Below are positions 1 through 9,053 of a stretch of 64,000 nt of DNA, piece by piece. Within the stretch, counting starts at the first letter, position 1. The number at the start of each line of letters is the position of its first letter. The stretch covers positions 3,844,001 through 3,908,000 of the forward strand of contig NZ_CP104208.1 in the NCBI RefSeq assembly GCF_026230175.1, written 5' to 3'. Source of the stretch: Desulfovibrio mangrovi (GTDB lineage: Bacteria; Desulfobacterota; Desulfovibrionia; Desulfovibrionales; Desulfovibrionaceae). Under the pieces are notes generated by a model. That model was not told the origin of the DNA, ran no database searches, and was given only the letters and a program-made list of their open reading frames with translations. Position numbers and translations under genes: made by a program.

Positions 1-1
1 T

Positions 2-649
2 GTGCCGTCGCATGTTGCACTGGCAACGCACAACCTCAGCCCCTACGGGTGCTATGATGCTTCCGGACACTTTGATGGCATAGCTGTACGTGCCGTCCGG
101 TATGCTTTTGCGGAAATGGGCGTAATTCTGGAGTTACGTGTCGTGCCGTGGAAACGAGCCCAGTATATGTTTCAGACTGGGGATGTGGACGGTTTTTTTG
201 CGGCCTCCAAGAACGATGAACGTGATGGCTTGGGAGTTCTCTCTTGTACGATAGCAGACCAGCAATGGAGTTGGTATTATCTGCCGCACGGCGGTCCTGT
301 ACCATCAGATTCCGTCTTCAGGCAGAAGGCCAGGGTCGCTTCGTTTCATGGCGCGAATATGCTGCAGTGGCTGCATGATGAGGGATATAATGTTGTGGCC
401 TCTCCGCCAACCACGGCAGAGCTTGTGGAATTGCTTGAGCGGCGCAGAGTGGACGCGGTGCTTGCGAATAATCTCGTTATGGAAGAGCTGTTACGTCAAC
501 GCAGAAATTCTGAATCTATCAACGTCTTTGTGCTCAAGGATAATCCGCTCGGGGTCTACTTTTCCCATTCCTTTCTTGCCAGATATCCTGATTTTCTCCG
601 GCAGTTCAATGAGCATGTCGATACGTACCGGCGACAATTTCAGCACTGA
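2..649 (+). CDS. Periplasmic substrate-binding protein (SBP_bac_3 type), 5' partial
   Basis: The product resembles the extracellular solute-binding proteins of the amino-acid ABC transporter family. It opens with the typical 'hNLSPYG' sugar/amino-acid pocket start, followed by an 'RAVRYAFAEMG' helix and a 'VPWKRAQYMFQTGDVDGFF' stretch found in this fold. The visible 215 residues lack a signal peptide, so the true start is almost certainly left of the window. Proteins of this kind in sulfate reducers often stand alone or feed sensor proteins, and no permease or ATPase lies nearby. The gene is followed by a strong hairpin shared with the convergent gapA. Ligand is unknown. Confidence 0.7.
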   Translation: MPSHVALATHNLSPYGCYDASGHFDGIAVRAVRYAFAEMGVILELRVVPWKRAQYMFQTGDVDGFFAASKNDERDGLGVLSCTIADQQWSWYYLPHGGPVPSDSVFRQKARVASFHGANMLQWLHDEGYNVVASPPTTAELVELLERRRVDAVLANNLVMEELLRQRRNSESINVFVLKDNPLGVYFSHSFLARYPDFLRQFNEHVDTYRRQFQH

Positions 650-654
650 ATACG

Positions 655-685
655 TAAAAAAGGGAGGCACGCTGTGCCTCCCTTT
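655..685. terminator. Bidirectional intrinsic terminator
   Basis: A perfect 9-bp stem (662-670 with 674-682, loop GCT) is flanked by an A-run on the left and a T-rich run on the right. It can end the plus-strand binding-protein gene and the minus-strand gapA gene. Confidence 0.85.
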
Positions 686-707
686 GTTCTTTCTGTTGCC
701 AGAGGGC

Positions 708-1727
708 TTACATGCCCTTCTTGGCCATCATGTCGATGAGGTCGCCCACGCGGCAGGAATAGCCCCATTCGTTGTCGTACCATGAATAGATCTTGGCCAT
801 GTTGCCGGACTGCATCATGGTGAAGTCCGCTTCAACAATGGAGGAGCGGGGGTCGCCGATGAAGTCGGATGAAACCAGCGGCTGTTCCGAGAAGCCCAGA
901 ATTCCCTTCAACTGGCCTTCAGAGGCTGCCTTGAGGGCTGCGCGAAGGTCTTCAGTGGTGGTGTCCTTTTCCAGCTCGCAGACGAAGTCTACGAGAGAAA
1001 CAGTGGGGGTGGGCACGCGGACGGAGTAGCCTGAGAACTTGCCGGCCATCTCCGGAATAACCAACGCCACGGCCTTGGCTGCGCCTGTGGAGGTGGGAAT
1101 CATGTTGCAGGCGGCGGCGCGTGCGCGGCGCAGGTCGGAGTGGGGCAGGTCCAGAATGCGCTGGTCGTTGGTGTAGGCGTGGATGGTGGTCATTACGCCT
1201 TTTTTGATGCCGTATTTCTCGTGCACGACCTTGACGATGGGAGCAAGGCAGTTCGTGGTACACGAGGCGTTGGAAATGATGTGATGCTTGGCAGGATCGT
1301 AATCCTTTTCGTTCACGCCCATGACGATGGTAATGTCTTCTTCCTTGGCGGGGGCGGAGATGATGACCTTCTTGGCACCAGCTTCAATATGCATGGCGGC
1401 CTTGGGGCCGGTACGGAAAATGCCGGTGGATTCCACCACCACATCCACGTTCTGGCTGGCCCAGGGAATGAGGCGCGGATCGCGTTCCGCAAAGTTCTTT
1501 ACCTGGAAATCACTGCCTACGTGAATGATGTCGCCCTCAACGGTGATCTTGGGCTCGAACGGTCCGTAGCTGGTGTCGTGCGCCAGCAGGTGCGCGTTGG
1601 TATTGATATCGAAAAGATCGTTCACGGCTACCACTTCAATGGTGTCGCGATGGTATTTCCATATGGATTTGAGAACCTGGCGACCAATACGGCCGAAACC
1701 GTTGATGCCAACACGTACTTTGCTCAT
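708..1727 (-). CDS. gapA: Glyceraldehyde-3-phosphate dehydrogenase, type I
   Basis: Glycolytic/gluconeogenic enzyme that oxidises and phosphorylates glyceraldehyde 3-phosphate with NAD(P). The 339-residue length is normal. The N-terminal Rossmann motif NGFGRIGR is at residues 9-16. The catalytic SNASCTTNC motif puts the nucleophilic cysteine at 156, and the partner histidine lies in [10 protein letters not shown] at 183. The start is supported by GGAGG 6 nt upstream of ATG. It follows a GAF-domain gene by 54 nt on the same strand, so the two are probably co-transcribed. It ends at a bidirectional terminator. Confidence 0.97.
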   Translation of the reverse strand: MSKVRVGINGFGRIGRQVLKSIWKYHRDTIEVVAVNDLFDINTNAHLLAHDTSYGPFEPKITVEGDIIHVGSDFQVKNFAERDPRLIPWASQNVDVVVESTGIFRTGPKAAMHIEAGAKKVIISAPAKEEDITIVMGVNEKDYDPAKHHIISNASCTTNCLAPIVKVVHEKYGIKKGVMTTIHAYTNDQRILDLPHSDLRRARAAACNMIPTSTGAAKAVALVIPEMAGKFSGYSVRVPTPTVSLVDFVCELEKDTTTEDLRAALKAASEGQLKGILGFSEQPLVSSDFIGDPRSSIVEADFTMMQSGNMAKIYSWYDNEWGYSCRVGDLIDMMAKKGM

Positions 1728-1781
1728 GCTATCCTCCGGTCGCGATATGTCGCGTTGCTGGTAATGGTCAGGGCGAGACGG

Positions 1782-2342
1782 CTAGTCTTCAAACACCTGA
1801 TATACGTAGGCGTTGGCCAGTTCGCTGGCACGTTTGAGCGCGGTATACATGCGCGCGTTTTCCAGAGCTATGCCGCAAAGGTTGGCGATGCAGCTCAGGA
1901 ATTCCAGTTCTTCTTCGGTAAATTTGCGGGTTTCGCCGGAGTATACGCGCAGTACGCCGATAACCTTGTTGCCATGGGCGATAAGCGGGACAACAACAAG
2001 AGAGACAAGCCCTTCCTCAGATGCCTGCTGGGGATACTGGAAGCGGCCGTCATTGCGCACGTCTTCAATATAAATGGCCTTGCCCGCCAGCACTTCCTGA
2101 TCAAGTTTGCTCTTGCCCACTTCCACAGGGCCCTTTTGTGCATAGCGCTCGCTGAGGCCGTAATACGCGTCGGGTTTGAGCAGGGTGCCATTGCGGTTCA
2201 GCAGGCGGATGAAGCAGCCTCTGGCCCCCATGGTTCTGGTCACCTGTTCTACAATCTGACCGAGAACGACCTTGGGCTCAAGGGAAGAGTTCACGACCTT
2301 GGCTATCTTGTAGATGGTTTTATACAATTCTTTCGATTCCAT
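1782..2342 (-). CDS. GAF domain protein
   Basis: A 186-residue protein consisting mainly of one GAF sensory domain (about residues 15-165, with 'ARGCFIRLLNRNG', 'EVLAGKAIYIEDVRNDGRFQYP' and 'VVVPLIAHGNKVIGVLRVYSG'). No output domain is attached, so it may bind a small ligand and act on a partner. It sits directly upstream of gapA on the same strand, which suggests a link to central carbon metabolism or its control. That link is inference. The start has AGGTAG upstream. Ligand is unknown. Confidence 0.85.
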   Translation of the reverse strand: MESKELYKTIYKIAKVVNSSLEPKVVLGQIVEQVTRTMGARGCFIRLLNRNGTLLKPDAYYGLSERYAQKGPVEVGKSKLDQEVLAGKAIYIEDVRNDGRFQYPQQASEEGLVSLVVVPLIAHGNKVIGVLRVYSGETRKFTEEELEFLSCIANLCGIALENARMYTALKRASELANAYVYQVFED

Positions 2343-2560
2343 GATGCTACCTGCCTTTTATGGGTTATCCGCAAGGCTCGCTGCAGGCCGCGCTGGCGGC
2401 TGTCGGAGCGGTAAGTCAAAGAGAATATGCCGAAATTCCCTTAGCTCATAGCATAGTTGCATATGCATTGGTAGTGGATTGATAGGGCCCTTCAAGAAAA
2501 TAAACGATACAATGCAGGGGGAAACACGGCTGTTGTCAGGCTCTGTGGGGCGGTTGGGCG

Positions 2561-2588
2561 AAAAAAAAGCCGGACCCTGAGGTCCGGC
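2561..2588 (-). terminator. Intrinsic terminator after frr
   Basis: GCCGGACC (2569-2576) pairs with GGTCCGGC (2581-2588) around a 4-nt loop. On the minus strand it is followed by eight T residues. It lies 28 nt beyond the frr stop. Confidence 0.9.
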
Positions 2589-2615
2589 TTTGCAATCCTT
2601 GAAGCACGGTGTGTG

Positions 2616-3170
2616 CTAGATGGCCATGACTTCGGCTTCCTTGGCGGAACCGCGTTCGTCTGCCTTGGCAACATAGGCGTCGGTGAGCTTCTGCACTTCG
2701 TCCTGACCGTGACGGCAATCGTCTTCGGTGATCTCTTTGCCCTTTTCGAGCTTCTTGATCTGTTCGTTGGCGTCGCGACGTACGTTGCGGATGGCAACCT
2801 TGGCTTCTTCCACATACTTCTTGGAAACCTTCACGAGTTCCTTGCGGCGCTCTTCGGTCAGCATGGGAATGTTGATGCGGATGACTCGACCGTCATTCAT
2901 GGGGTTGAGGCCCAGATCGGAGTTGATGATGGCCTTTTCGATCAGCGCAAAGGCGCCCTTGTCCCAGGGCTGTATGGTGATGCTGCGGCTGTCCGGAATG
3001 GCAACGGAAGACATCTGCTTGATGGGCGTGGGGGTGCCGTAATAGTCCACCACGATGTTGTCCACGAGCGAGGTGGAAGCGCGACCGGTGCGCAGCTTTC
3101 CGAATTCACGTTCCAGCGACGTGATGGCCTTCTCCATTCTTTCTTCGGCGTCGAGCAGGATATCATCCAT
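2616..3170 (-). CDS. frr: Ribosome recycling factor
   Basis: Splits post-termination ribosomes together with EF-G. The 184-residue product begins [12 protein letters not shown], as is usual for the family. It contains the GRAS segment ('[26 protein letters not shown]') and the C-terminal '[20 protein letters not shown]' helix. An upstream in-frame ATG at 3203 would add 11 residues, but the ATG at 3170 has AAGGAG 9 nt ahead and gives the standard length. It starts 4 nt after pyrH, forming a tight pyrH-frr pair. Confidence 0.97.
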   Translation of the reverse strand: MDDILLDAEERMEKAITSLEREFGKLRTGRASTSLVDNIVVDYYGTPTPIKQMSSVAIPDSRSITIQPWDKGAFALIEKAIINSDLGLNPMNDGRVIRINIPMLTEERRKELVKVSKKYVEEAKVAIRNVRRDANEQIKKLEKGKEITEDDCRHGQDEVQKLTDAYVAKADERGSAKEAEVMAI

Positions 3171-3174
3171 TGGG

Positions 3175-3891
3175 TTACTCTCCTTGTACGATGGTGCCGA
3201 CACTCTCGCCCAGCATCATGCGCTTGATGTCACCCTTGTACAGGTTGCAGACGAGGATCGGAACATTGTTTTCCATGCACAGCGTGATGGCGGTGGAGTC
3301 CATGACGCCGAGCTTCTTTTGCAATACATCAATGTAGTTGAGCTGCTTGAACATGACTGCATCTGCGTGCTTTACGGGATCCTTGTCATACACACCGTCC
3401 ACCTTGGTGGCCTTGACGATGGCATCGCACTTGAGCTCCATGCCGCGCAACGCAGCCGCAGTGTCAGTGGTGAAATAGGGGTTGCCGGTGCCGGCGGCGC
3501 ATATGACGATGCGTCCCTTTTCCAGATGGCGTTCGGCGCGGCGGCGAATGTAAGGCTCGCACACCTCCTGCATGGTGATGGCGGAAAGAACGCGGGTGGG
3601 GTGCCCGAGCTTTTCCAGCTGATCCTGCACGGCAAGGGCGTTGAGCACCGTAGCCATCATGCCCATGTAGTCCGCAGAGGAGCGGTCCATGCCCTTGGCG
3701 GACGAAGACAGTCCGCGGAAGATGTTGCCGCCGCCGATGACCAGGGCAACTTCTATACCCATATCAGCCACTTCAGCGATTTCTCGACATATCTTTGAAA
3801 CAGTTGCAGGGTCAATACCGAATTTCTCATCACCAGCCAAAGCCTCGCCGCTCAGTTTCAGCAGCACGCGTTTGAAACGCAATTCGCTCAT
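3175..3891 (-). CDS. pyrH: UMP kinase
   Basis: Phosphorylates UMP to UDP for pyrimidine nucleotide supply. It is a hexameric amino-acid-kinase-fold enzyme of normal length (238 residues). Typical motifs are [11 protein letters not shown] near the N-terminus, [10 protein letters not shown] and '[20 protein letters not shown]' near the C-terminus. It forms a tight pair with frr. In many bacteria rpsB-tsf-pyrH-frr is contiguous, but here two polysaccharide genes separate tsf from pyrH. The start has AGAGGT upstream. Confidence 0.97.
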   Translation of the reverse strand: MSELRFKRVLLKLSGEALAGDEKFGIDPATVSKICREIAEVADMGIEVALVIGGGNIFRGLSSSAKGMDRSSADYMGMMATVLNALAVQDQLEKLGHPTRVLSAITMQEVCEPYIRRRAERHLEKGRIVICAAGTGNPYFTTDTAAALRGMELKCDAIVKATKVDGVYDKDPVKHADAVMFKQLNYIDVLQKKLGVMDSTAITLCMENNVPILVCNLYKGDIKRMMLGESVGTIVQGE

Positions 3892-3927
3892 GTCCGACCT
3901 CTGGGGTTGTCGTTACTAATGCTATTC

Positions 3928-3954
3928 AAAAAATATGGCGGACTTGCCGCCATA
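3928..3954 (-). terminator. Intrinsic terminator after glycosyltransferase
   Basis: TATGGCGG (3934-3941) pairs with CCGCCATA (3947-3954). The minus-strand transcript then reads into a run of T (3928-3933). It lies within 35 nt of the glycosyltransferase stop and separates that unit from pyrH-frr. Confidence 0.8.
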
Positions 3955-3960
3955 AATACA

Positions 3961-4731
3961 TTATTGTTCGTCGTAGGGCTTGCCCCACGTTCCTTCATCT
4001 ACCCGTACATATTTGAGAAAGGCGTAAAATGCGCCGTGTGCGGCGTTGATGAAGCCTGCGCGGCCATCGAGTACGCCGCGCTGGAAGAAATAGAGTTTGG
4101 CAAACCGCATGGCGCCGTGTCCTATACCACGCATCACGCCGCCTTTTTTGCCTTTGCGGCGCAGGTCGTCCGCCCCTTGCTGAGCATAGGAGTTGATCTT
4201 GTCCAGATGCTGGGCAAAGCTCTCGTAGGGGTAGTGGATGATGTCCGCCTTGATGACGTCCGTTTCACCCTTGGGACGGAAGGAATAGTGCGCGCCGCTT
4301 ACCTCAACCTGCATCCTGTCTGCACGAAATGCGCGCAGCAGCCTGTCCGGATACCAGCCGGAATAGCGCATGAACCGGTCATAATACCAGTTGCGGCGAT
4401 GCACATAGTAGCCCGCAAGAGAGGCTGGCGCGGAGGGCAGCGCTGCAAGAATGCGTTCGCGCAGGTCATCCGTGCAGATTTCATCCTGATCTAGACTCAC
4501 GACCCAGTCGGTATCGATCTGGGCAAGGGCGAACTGGAACTGGGGGCCGGGGCCTTCCCATTTGCGCTGCACAACTGTTGCTCCGGCGGCTTCCGCAATG
4601 GCAACGGTGCTGTCGGTGGAATATGAGTCCACTACCAGCACCTTGTCGCAGAAAGCCAGCGAGGCAAGACATTTGTCCAGCAGACGCTCTCCGTTGTAGG
4701 TGAGCACCAGTCCCGTTACCGTCGGTCTCAC
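3961..4731 (-). CDS. Family 2 glycosyltransferase (WaaE/KdtX-like)
   Basis: A 256-residue GT-A fold glycosyltransferase, probably acting on lipopolysaccharide core or another surface glycan. The nucleotide-sugar site is visible as 'LVLTYNGERLLDKCLASL' at the start and 'DKVLVVDSYSTDST'. The metal-binding region is 'DWVVSLDQDEI'. The length and 'YHRNWYYDRFMRYSGWYPD'-like region are as in WaaE-type proteins. It starts with GTG, whose bases overlap the stop of the upstream aminotransferase gene (GTGA), so translation is probably coupled. The sugar transferred is unknown. Confidence 0.85.
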   Translation of the reverse strand: MRPTVTGLVLTYNGERLLDKCLASLAFCDKVLVVDSYSTDSTVAIAEAAGATVVQRKWEGPGPQFQFALAQIDTDWVVSLDQDEICTDDLRERILAALPSAPASLAGYYVHRRNWYYDRFMRYSGWYPDRLLRAFRADRMQVEVSGAHYSFRPKGETDVIKADIIHYPYESFAQHLDKINSYAQQGADDLRRKGKKGGVMRGIGHGAMRFAKLYFFQRGVLDGRAGFINAAHGAFYAFLKYVRVDEGTWGKPYDEQ

Positions 4732-5897
4732 TTGGATGCTCCGGTGCAGGCGTTACAGATGGAACGTACGGCGTTGATCACGTCGTCCACGTCCTTTTCG
4801 GTCAGCTTGGCGGAAAGGGGCAGGCTGACGGTTTCGCGTCCGTATGCCGTGGCATGGGGGGTGTCTTCAGGCTTCCAGCCGAACCGCTTCTGGTAGTAGG
4901 GGTGTTCGGGGATGGCAAGATAGTGCACACCGACGCCGATGTTGTGCTTGCGCATGGCCTCGAGCATCTGGTCGCGTTCCACGCCGCAGCACTGCTTGTC
5001 CACGCGTATGGTGAACAGGTGGTAAGCATGTACGGTATCTGCTTCAGGCGCTGCGGGCAGGCCGAGGCCGAGATCGGCAAAGGCTTCCATGTAACGGTTC
5101 CATATGGCTTCACGGTGCTTCCAGTAACGTTCGATGCGGGGAAGCTGGTGCAGGCCCAGTGCCGCCTGCAGGTCCATCATGTTGTATTTGAAGCCGTGGT
5201 CAACCACCTGATAGTGCTTGTAGCCCGCATCGGAGAAGCGTGCCCAGGCGTCGGCGCTCATGCCGTGCAGGGCCATGATCTTGCAGCGGTCGATGGCGGC
5301 CTTGTCATTGGAGATGAGCATGCCGCCTTCTCCGGTGACGATGTTCTTGGTGGCGTAGAAGCTGAAACAGCCGATGTGGCCGATGGTGCCCGCCTTGCGT
5401 CCCTTGTATTCGGATTCGATGGCGTGTGCGCAGTCTTCAATGACCACAAGATTGTGCTTGGCGGCAAGCGCCATGATGGCGTCCATGTCGCAGCAGCGTC
5501 CGGCGTAGTGCACCACCATGATGGCGCGCGTGCGCGGAGAAATTTTTGCCTCAATGGCGGCAGGGGCGATGTTCAGCGTCAGCGGGTCCACATCGGCGAG
5601 AACGGGAGTGCCACCCGCGTGGATGATGGAGTTTACCGAGGCGCAGAAGGTCATTGCCGTGGTGATGACTTCGTCGCCGGGTTCCAGTTCAAGGGTGAGA
5701 CAGGCAAGGTGCAGAGCGGCGGTGCAGGAGTTGACCGCGGCTGCGTAGGGAACGCCCTTGAAGGCGGCAAAGTCCTTCTCGAATTTGTGGACCTTGGGAC
5801 CGGTGCCGATCCATGCCTTGCTCAGGCTGTCCACCACTTCATCTATTTCGTCCTGTTCGATCAGCGGCTGTCCGAAGACCAGAAAGGAATCGCGCAT
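4728..5897 (-). CDS. DegT/DnrJ/EryC1/StrS family sugar aminotransferase
   Basis: A PLP-dependent aminotransferase that places an amino group on a nucleotide-linked keto-sugar. Its 389 residues are normal for the family. The PLP lysine is K184 in 'FSFYATKNIVTGEGG'. Other family landmarks are 'NSCTAALHLA' (56-65) and 'VIEDCAHAIES' (152-162). The sequence is closest in style to ArnB-type enzymes, but the exact sugar cannot be read from it. It overlaps the following glycosyltransferase by 4 nt, forming a two-gene polysaccharide unit. Confidence 0.9.
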   Translation of the reverse strand: MRDSFLVFGQPLIEQDEIDEVVDSLSKAWIGTGPKVHKFEKDFAAFKGVPYAAAVNSCTAALHLACLTLELEPGDEVITTAMTFCASVNSIIHAGGTPVLADVDPLTLNIAPAAIEAKISPRTRAIMVVHYAGRCCDMDAIMALAAKHNLVVIEDCAHAIESEYKGRKAGTIGHIGCFSFYATKNIVTGEGGMLISNDKAAIDRCKIMALHGMSADAWARFSDAGYKHYQVVDHGFKYNMMDLQAALGLHQLPRIERYWKHREAIWNRYMEAFADLGLGLPAAPEADTVHAYHLFTIRVDKQCCGVERDQMLEAMRKHNIGVGVHYLAIPEHPYYQKRFGWKPEDTPHATAYGRETVSLPLSAKLTEKDVDDVINAVRSICNACTGASK

Positions 5898-6114
5898 GTA
5901 TATTGGCTCCGCTTGCTGTGCGTATGTGCGTCCGCTGCCTGTTGTTCCGCCGTGTACAGGGCGGGAAAGGCGTACCGGAAAAGGGACGCGGTTTCAGATT
6001 TGCGTTTCTGTGCGCCCTTTGGTCATGAAAGTCAAGACCGGTTCCGACTGCCCGTGAGCAGGCCTGTGCGGCAGGCATCAGGCTTGGCGTACAAGGGCCG
6101 AGAGTACCGTACCC

Positions 6115-6140
6115 AAAAAAAGGGGGTCTTGCGACCCCCT
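6115..6140 (-). terminator. Intrinsic terminator after tsf
   Basis: GGGGGTC (6122-6128) pairs with GACCCCC (6133-6139) around TTGC, and seven T residues follow on the minus strand. It ends the rpsB-tsf transcript before the aminotransferase gene. Confidence 0.92.
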
Positions 6141-6165
6141 TTTACGAGCTATGCGAAGAAAAAGG

Positions 6166-6987
6166 CTATTCGGCCTCTTCCTCTTCTGCAACGGCGTCTT
6201 CACCAAGGGCGAAGCGCACGAATTCGGTAACCTTGGCACCGCCCTTGAGCAGGTCCTTAACGGCCATCTTGTCGTCGCGGATGTAGGGCTGGTCGAGCAG
6301 GGTAACTTCCTTGAAGAACTTCTGCATACGGCCATCTACGATCTTGTCCACGATGTTCTCGGGCTTGCCTTCTTCCAGAGTCTTCTGACGGTGGATTTCG
6401 CGCTCACGCTCGATCAGGTCGGCGGGAATGCTGGAAGCGTCCAGAGAAACGGGGTTGGTAGCGGCTACCTGCATGGCAATGTTCTTGGCCAGTTCTGCGT
6501 TGTCGGTGCCTTCGATGGCAACCAGAACGCCGATCTTGCCGTTGGAGTGCACGTAGGAACCGATAACACCGTCGTTAGCCAGAGTAACACGGGCAGCGCG
6601 GCCTGCGGACATGTTTTCGCCGAGGGTGGCGATGCAGTCGGTCACGTCAGCGGCAACGCGGTCGGTGAAGCCTTCTGCGCCGTTGGCGGCAACGTCCTGT
6701 GCGAACTTCTGGGAAAGGGCGATGAAGGCCTCGTTGCGTGCAACGAAGTCGGTTTCGCACTTGAACTCGGCCAGAGCGCCTACCTTGCCTTCAACCACGC
6801 AGCCGACGAGGCCTTCGGTGGTTGCACGGCCAGCCTTCTTGGCTGCCTTGGAGAGGCCCTTCTGGCGGAGCCAGTCGATTGCCTTTTCTTCGTCACCGTT
6901 GTTCTCTGCAAGAGCTTTCTTGCAGTCCATCATGCCGGCGCCGGTCTTGTCGCGCAGGCTCTTCACCATAGCGGCGGAAATAGACAT
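6166..6987 (-). CDS. tsf: Elongation factor Ts
   Basis: Nucleotide exchange factor for EF-Tu. The N-terminal TDVGDKL-like UBA region reads 'VKSLRDKTGAGMMDCKKALAENNGD', followed by 'KCETDFVARNEAF', the hallmark that contacts EF-Tu. At 273 residues it matches the medium-length bacterial form, with one long dimerisation segment and an acidic C-terminal tail. The ATG has GGGAGA upstream. It lies 21 nt behind rpsB and ends in a strong terminator. Confidence 0.98.
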   Translation of the reverse strand: MSISAAMVKSLRDKTGAGMMDCKKALAENNGDEEKAIDWLRQKGLSKAAKKAGRATTEGLVGCVVEGKVGALAEFKCETDFVARNEAFIALSQKFAQDVAANGAEGFTDRVAADVTDCIATLGENMSAGRAARVTLANDGVIGSYVHSNGKIGVLVAIEGTDNAELAKNIAMQVAATNPVSLDASSIPADLIEREREIHRQKTLEEGKPENIVDKIVDGRMQKFFKEVTLLDQPYIRDDKMAVKDLLKGGAKVTEFVRFALGEDAVAEEEEAE

Positions 6988-7008
6988 CAGTATTCTCCCG
7001 AGGTGATT

Positions 7009-7770
7009 TTATTCTTCGTCTTTGCCGGCTTCAGCTTCAGCAGCGGCAGCCATGGCAACTTCAGGCTCAACGTCCTTGCTGTCCTTGCCCATTGCAGCGC
7101 CTTCCATGCAGGCTTCTGCGATGTGTGCAACAAACAGCTTGATGGCGCGGATGGCGTCGTCGTTGCCGGGGATAACGTAGTCGATCACGTCGGGATCGCA
7201 GTTGGAGTCGGTGATGGCAACGATCGGGATACCGAGCTTGCGGCATTCCTTAACAGCGATTTCTTCGCGCTTGGGGTCAACGATGAAAGCCAGCTGGGGC
7301 AGGCGGTCCATGTTCTTGATACCACCGAGGGTCAGTTCCAGCTTATCCATCTCGCGACGGAGAGTCAGGATTTCCTTCTTCTGGTAACGGTTTACGGAAC
7401 CGTCTTCGAACATGGCTTCCAGCTTCTTCAGGCGGTCGATGGACTTACGAATGGTCTGGAAGTTGGTCAGGGTGCCACCCATCCAGCGGTTGGTCACGAA
7501 GAACTGATCAGCGCGGGAAGCTTCGGTGCGCACGGCTTCGTGAGCCTGACGCTTGGTGCCGATGAAGATAACCTTGCCGCCCTTGGCAACGGTTTCAGCT
7601 ACCTTGTCATGGGCGCGGCGGAACAGCTTTGCAGTCTGCTGCAGGTCCATGATGTGGATGCCGTTGCGTGCGCCAAAAATGAAGGGGCGCATCTTGGGGT
7701 TCCAGCGGCGGGTCTGGTGGCCGAAGTGGACGCCGGTTTCCAGCATCTGCTTCATTGATACGTAAGACAT
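7009..7770 (-). CDS. rpsB: 30S ribosomal protein S2
   Basis: Small-subunit ribosomal protein of 253 residues. It starts [18 protein letters not shown] and contains '[23 protein letters not shown]', typical of S2. An in-frame GTG further upstream (7800) is less likely, because the ATG at 7770 has AGGAG 7 nt ahead and gives the conserved N-terminus. The C-terminus is Ala/Glu rich. It is the first gene of the rpsB-tsf operon, so its promoter should lie within 7771-8063. Confidence 0.98.
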   Translation of the reverse strand: MSYVSMKQMLETGVHFGHQTRRWNPKMRPFIFGARNGIHIMDLQQTAKLFRRAHDKVAETVAKGGKVIFIGTKRQAHEAVRTEASRADQFFVTNRWMGGTLTNFQTIRKSIDRLKKLEAMFEDGSVNRYQKKEILTLRREMDKLELTLGGIKNMDRLPQLAFIVDPKREEIAVKECRKLGIPIVAITDSNCDPDVIDYVIPGNDDAIRAIKLFVAHIAEACMEGAAMGKDSKDVEPEVAMAAAAEAEAGKDEE

Positions 7771-8063
7771 GTGTAACTCCTGTAATGGGTTTTCTTCCAC
7801 CCCGAGCCATGACCCTCGACCTGCATGAAGGTACGTTAATACGCCGACTTACAGGCACCCAAGGACGAAACTCGGAGTGTGCTTTGTGTATAAAAGGCAG
7901 GAATGGATACGTTGGTTTCAGGGAAAAGGCAAGCGTTTGTGCGCATCGCGAGCGAATTTTCACATGATTTTTATGACTCCGGGCGTATGAGAGCCCGAGG
8001 TCATCTTTCAACCCTCACGCTGTCCCCGCGGGGGACATGCCGCATGCGGCCATGCGCGGCAGG

Positions 8064-8846
8064 CTACTGGACCGGCACCTCGTCCTCTCCGGCGCGGCCA
8101 AGGCTGTCGCGTACGGGGTTGATGAGCAGCGCCATGTTCTCAACCTCCACGCGCACTTCGTCTCCCGGGTGCATGGGGCCTACGCCGGGCGGGGTGCCGG
8201 TGAGAATCACATCTCCCGGCAGCAGGGTCATGACGTGGGAAATGTGCATGACCAGACTGTAGGGAGAGAAGAGCATGTCGGAGGTGTGTCCCTCCTGCAT
8301 GACCTGTCCGTTCTTGATACAGCGTATGGTCAGGTCGTCCGGATTCTTCACTTCCGTCTCAATCCACGGACCTATCGGAAGGAAGGTGTCGAAACCCTTG
8401 CAACGGCCAAACATGGCGTCCTTTTTCTGCAGGTCGCGGGCGGTGACGTCGTTGGCGCAGGTGAAGCCGAAAATGCTGTCCGGAACCTGGTCGGGGCGCA
8501 GCTTGCGGCTTTCCTTGCCGATGACGATGGCAAGTTCGGCCTCGTAGTCCACCCGTTGGGAGACTTCTGGCAGCAGGATGGGCTGGCCGGAGCCTATGAC
8601 TGCGGACGGCGGCTTGAGGAAGTAGACCGGTTCATCAGGGATGGGCATGCCGAGCTCCGCCGCGTGGGCCTTGTAGTTCAATCCCACGCAGACCACCTTT
8701 GAAGGGGTGACCACCGGCAGTACGGCAACGTCTTCCAGCGGAATGGGATCGACGAAGCCCAGTTGGGGATTGAGGCACAGTACCGTGTCTTCGCGCAAGG
8801 CGGCGTAGAAGGCGGAATTCTTGTAGCGGACCCTGAGAACGCGCAT
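8064..8846 (-). CDS. Fumarylacetoacetate hydrolase family protein
   Basis: A 260-residue FAH-fold protein. Family members hydrolyse, decarboxylate or isomerise 2-keto acids with a divalent metal. The N-terminal segment is followed by 'VVCVGLNYKAHAAELG' and 'EPVYFLKPPSAVIGSG'. Acidic metal-ligand regions appear in 'YEAELAIVIGKES' and 'FTCANDVTARDLQ', and 'DVILTGTPPGVGPM' closes the barrel. GGAGGGG precedes the ATG. It stands between rpsB and the RNase J gene, and substrate is not predictable. Confidence 0.88.
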   Translation of the reverse strand: MRVLRVRYKNSAFYAALREDTVLCLNPQLGFVDPIPLEDVAVLPVVTPSKVVCVGLNYKAHAAELGMPIPDEPVYFLKPPSAVIGSGQPILLPEVSQRVDYEAELAIVIGKESRKLRPDQVPDSIFGFTCANDVTARDLQKKDAMFGRCKGFDTFLPIGPWIETEVKNPDDLTIRCIKNGQVMQEGHTSDMLFSPYSLVMHISHVMTLLPGDVILTGTPPGVGPMHPGDEVRVEVENMALLINPVRDSLGRAGEDEVPVQ

Positions 8847-9053
8847 ATCCCCTCCGTTTCTGAACAGTTGTGTCAGGACGTTGTTGAGCGTACGGCGGCT
8901 GCGGTCAAAAGCTTTGTATCTGCAGGCAGCGTTGTGAGGCAGTATGGGAAAAAGGGCCGGAAGCGTCCATTATTCTTCCGGTCTTCCCCCTTCGGTTTCA
9001 GTCAGTCCGCGTTGCGCCGGTCGTTCCGTAACGGCAGATGCCTTTGGGCATGC

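Noticed and set aside
7771-8063. Search for a ribosomal-protein leader or riboswitch upstream of rpsB
   Set aside because: I could see an imperfect hairpin near 7973-8004 and a weak -10, but nothing that matched a known S2 leader well enough to call.
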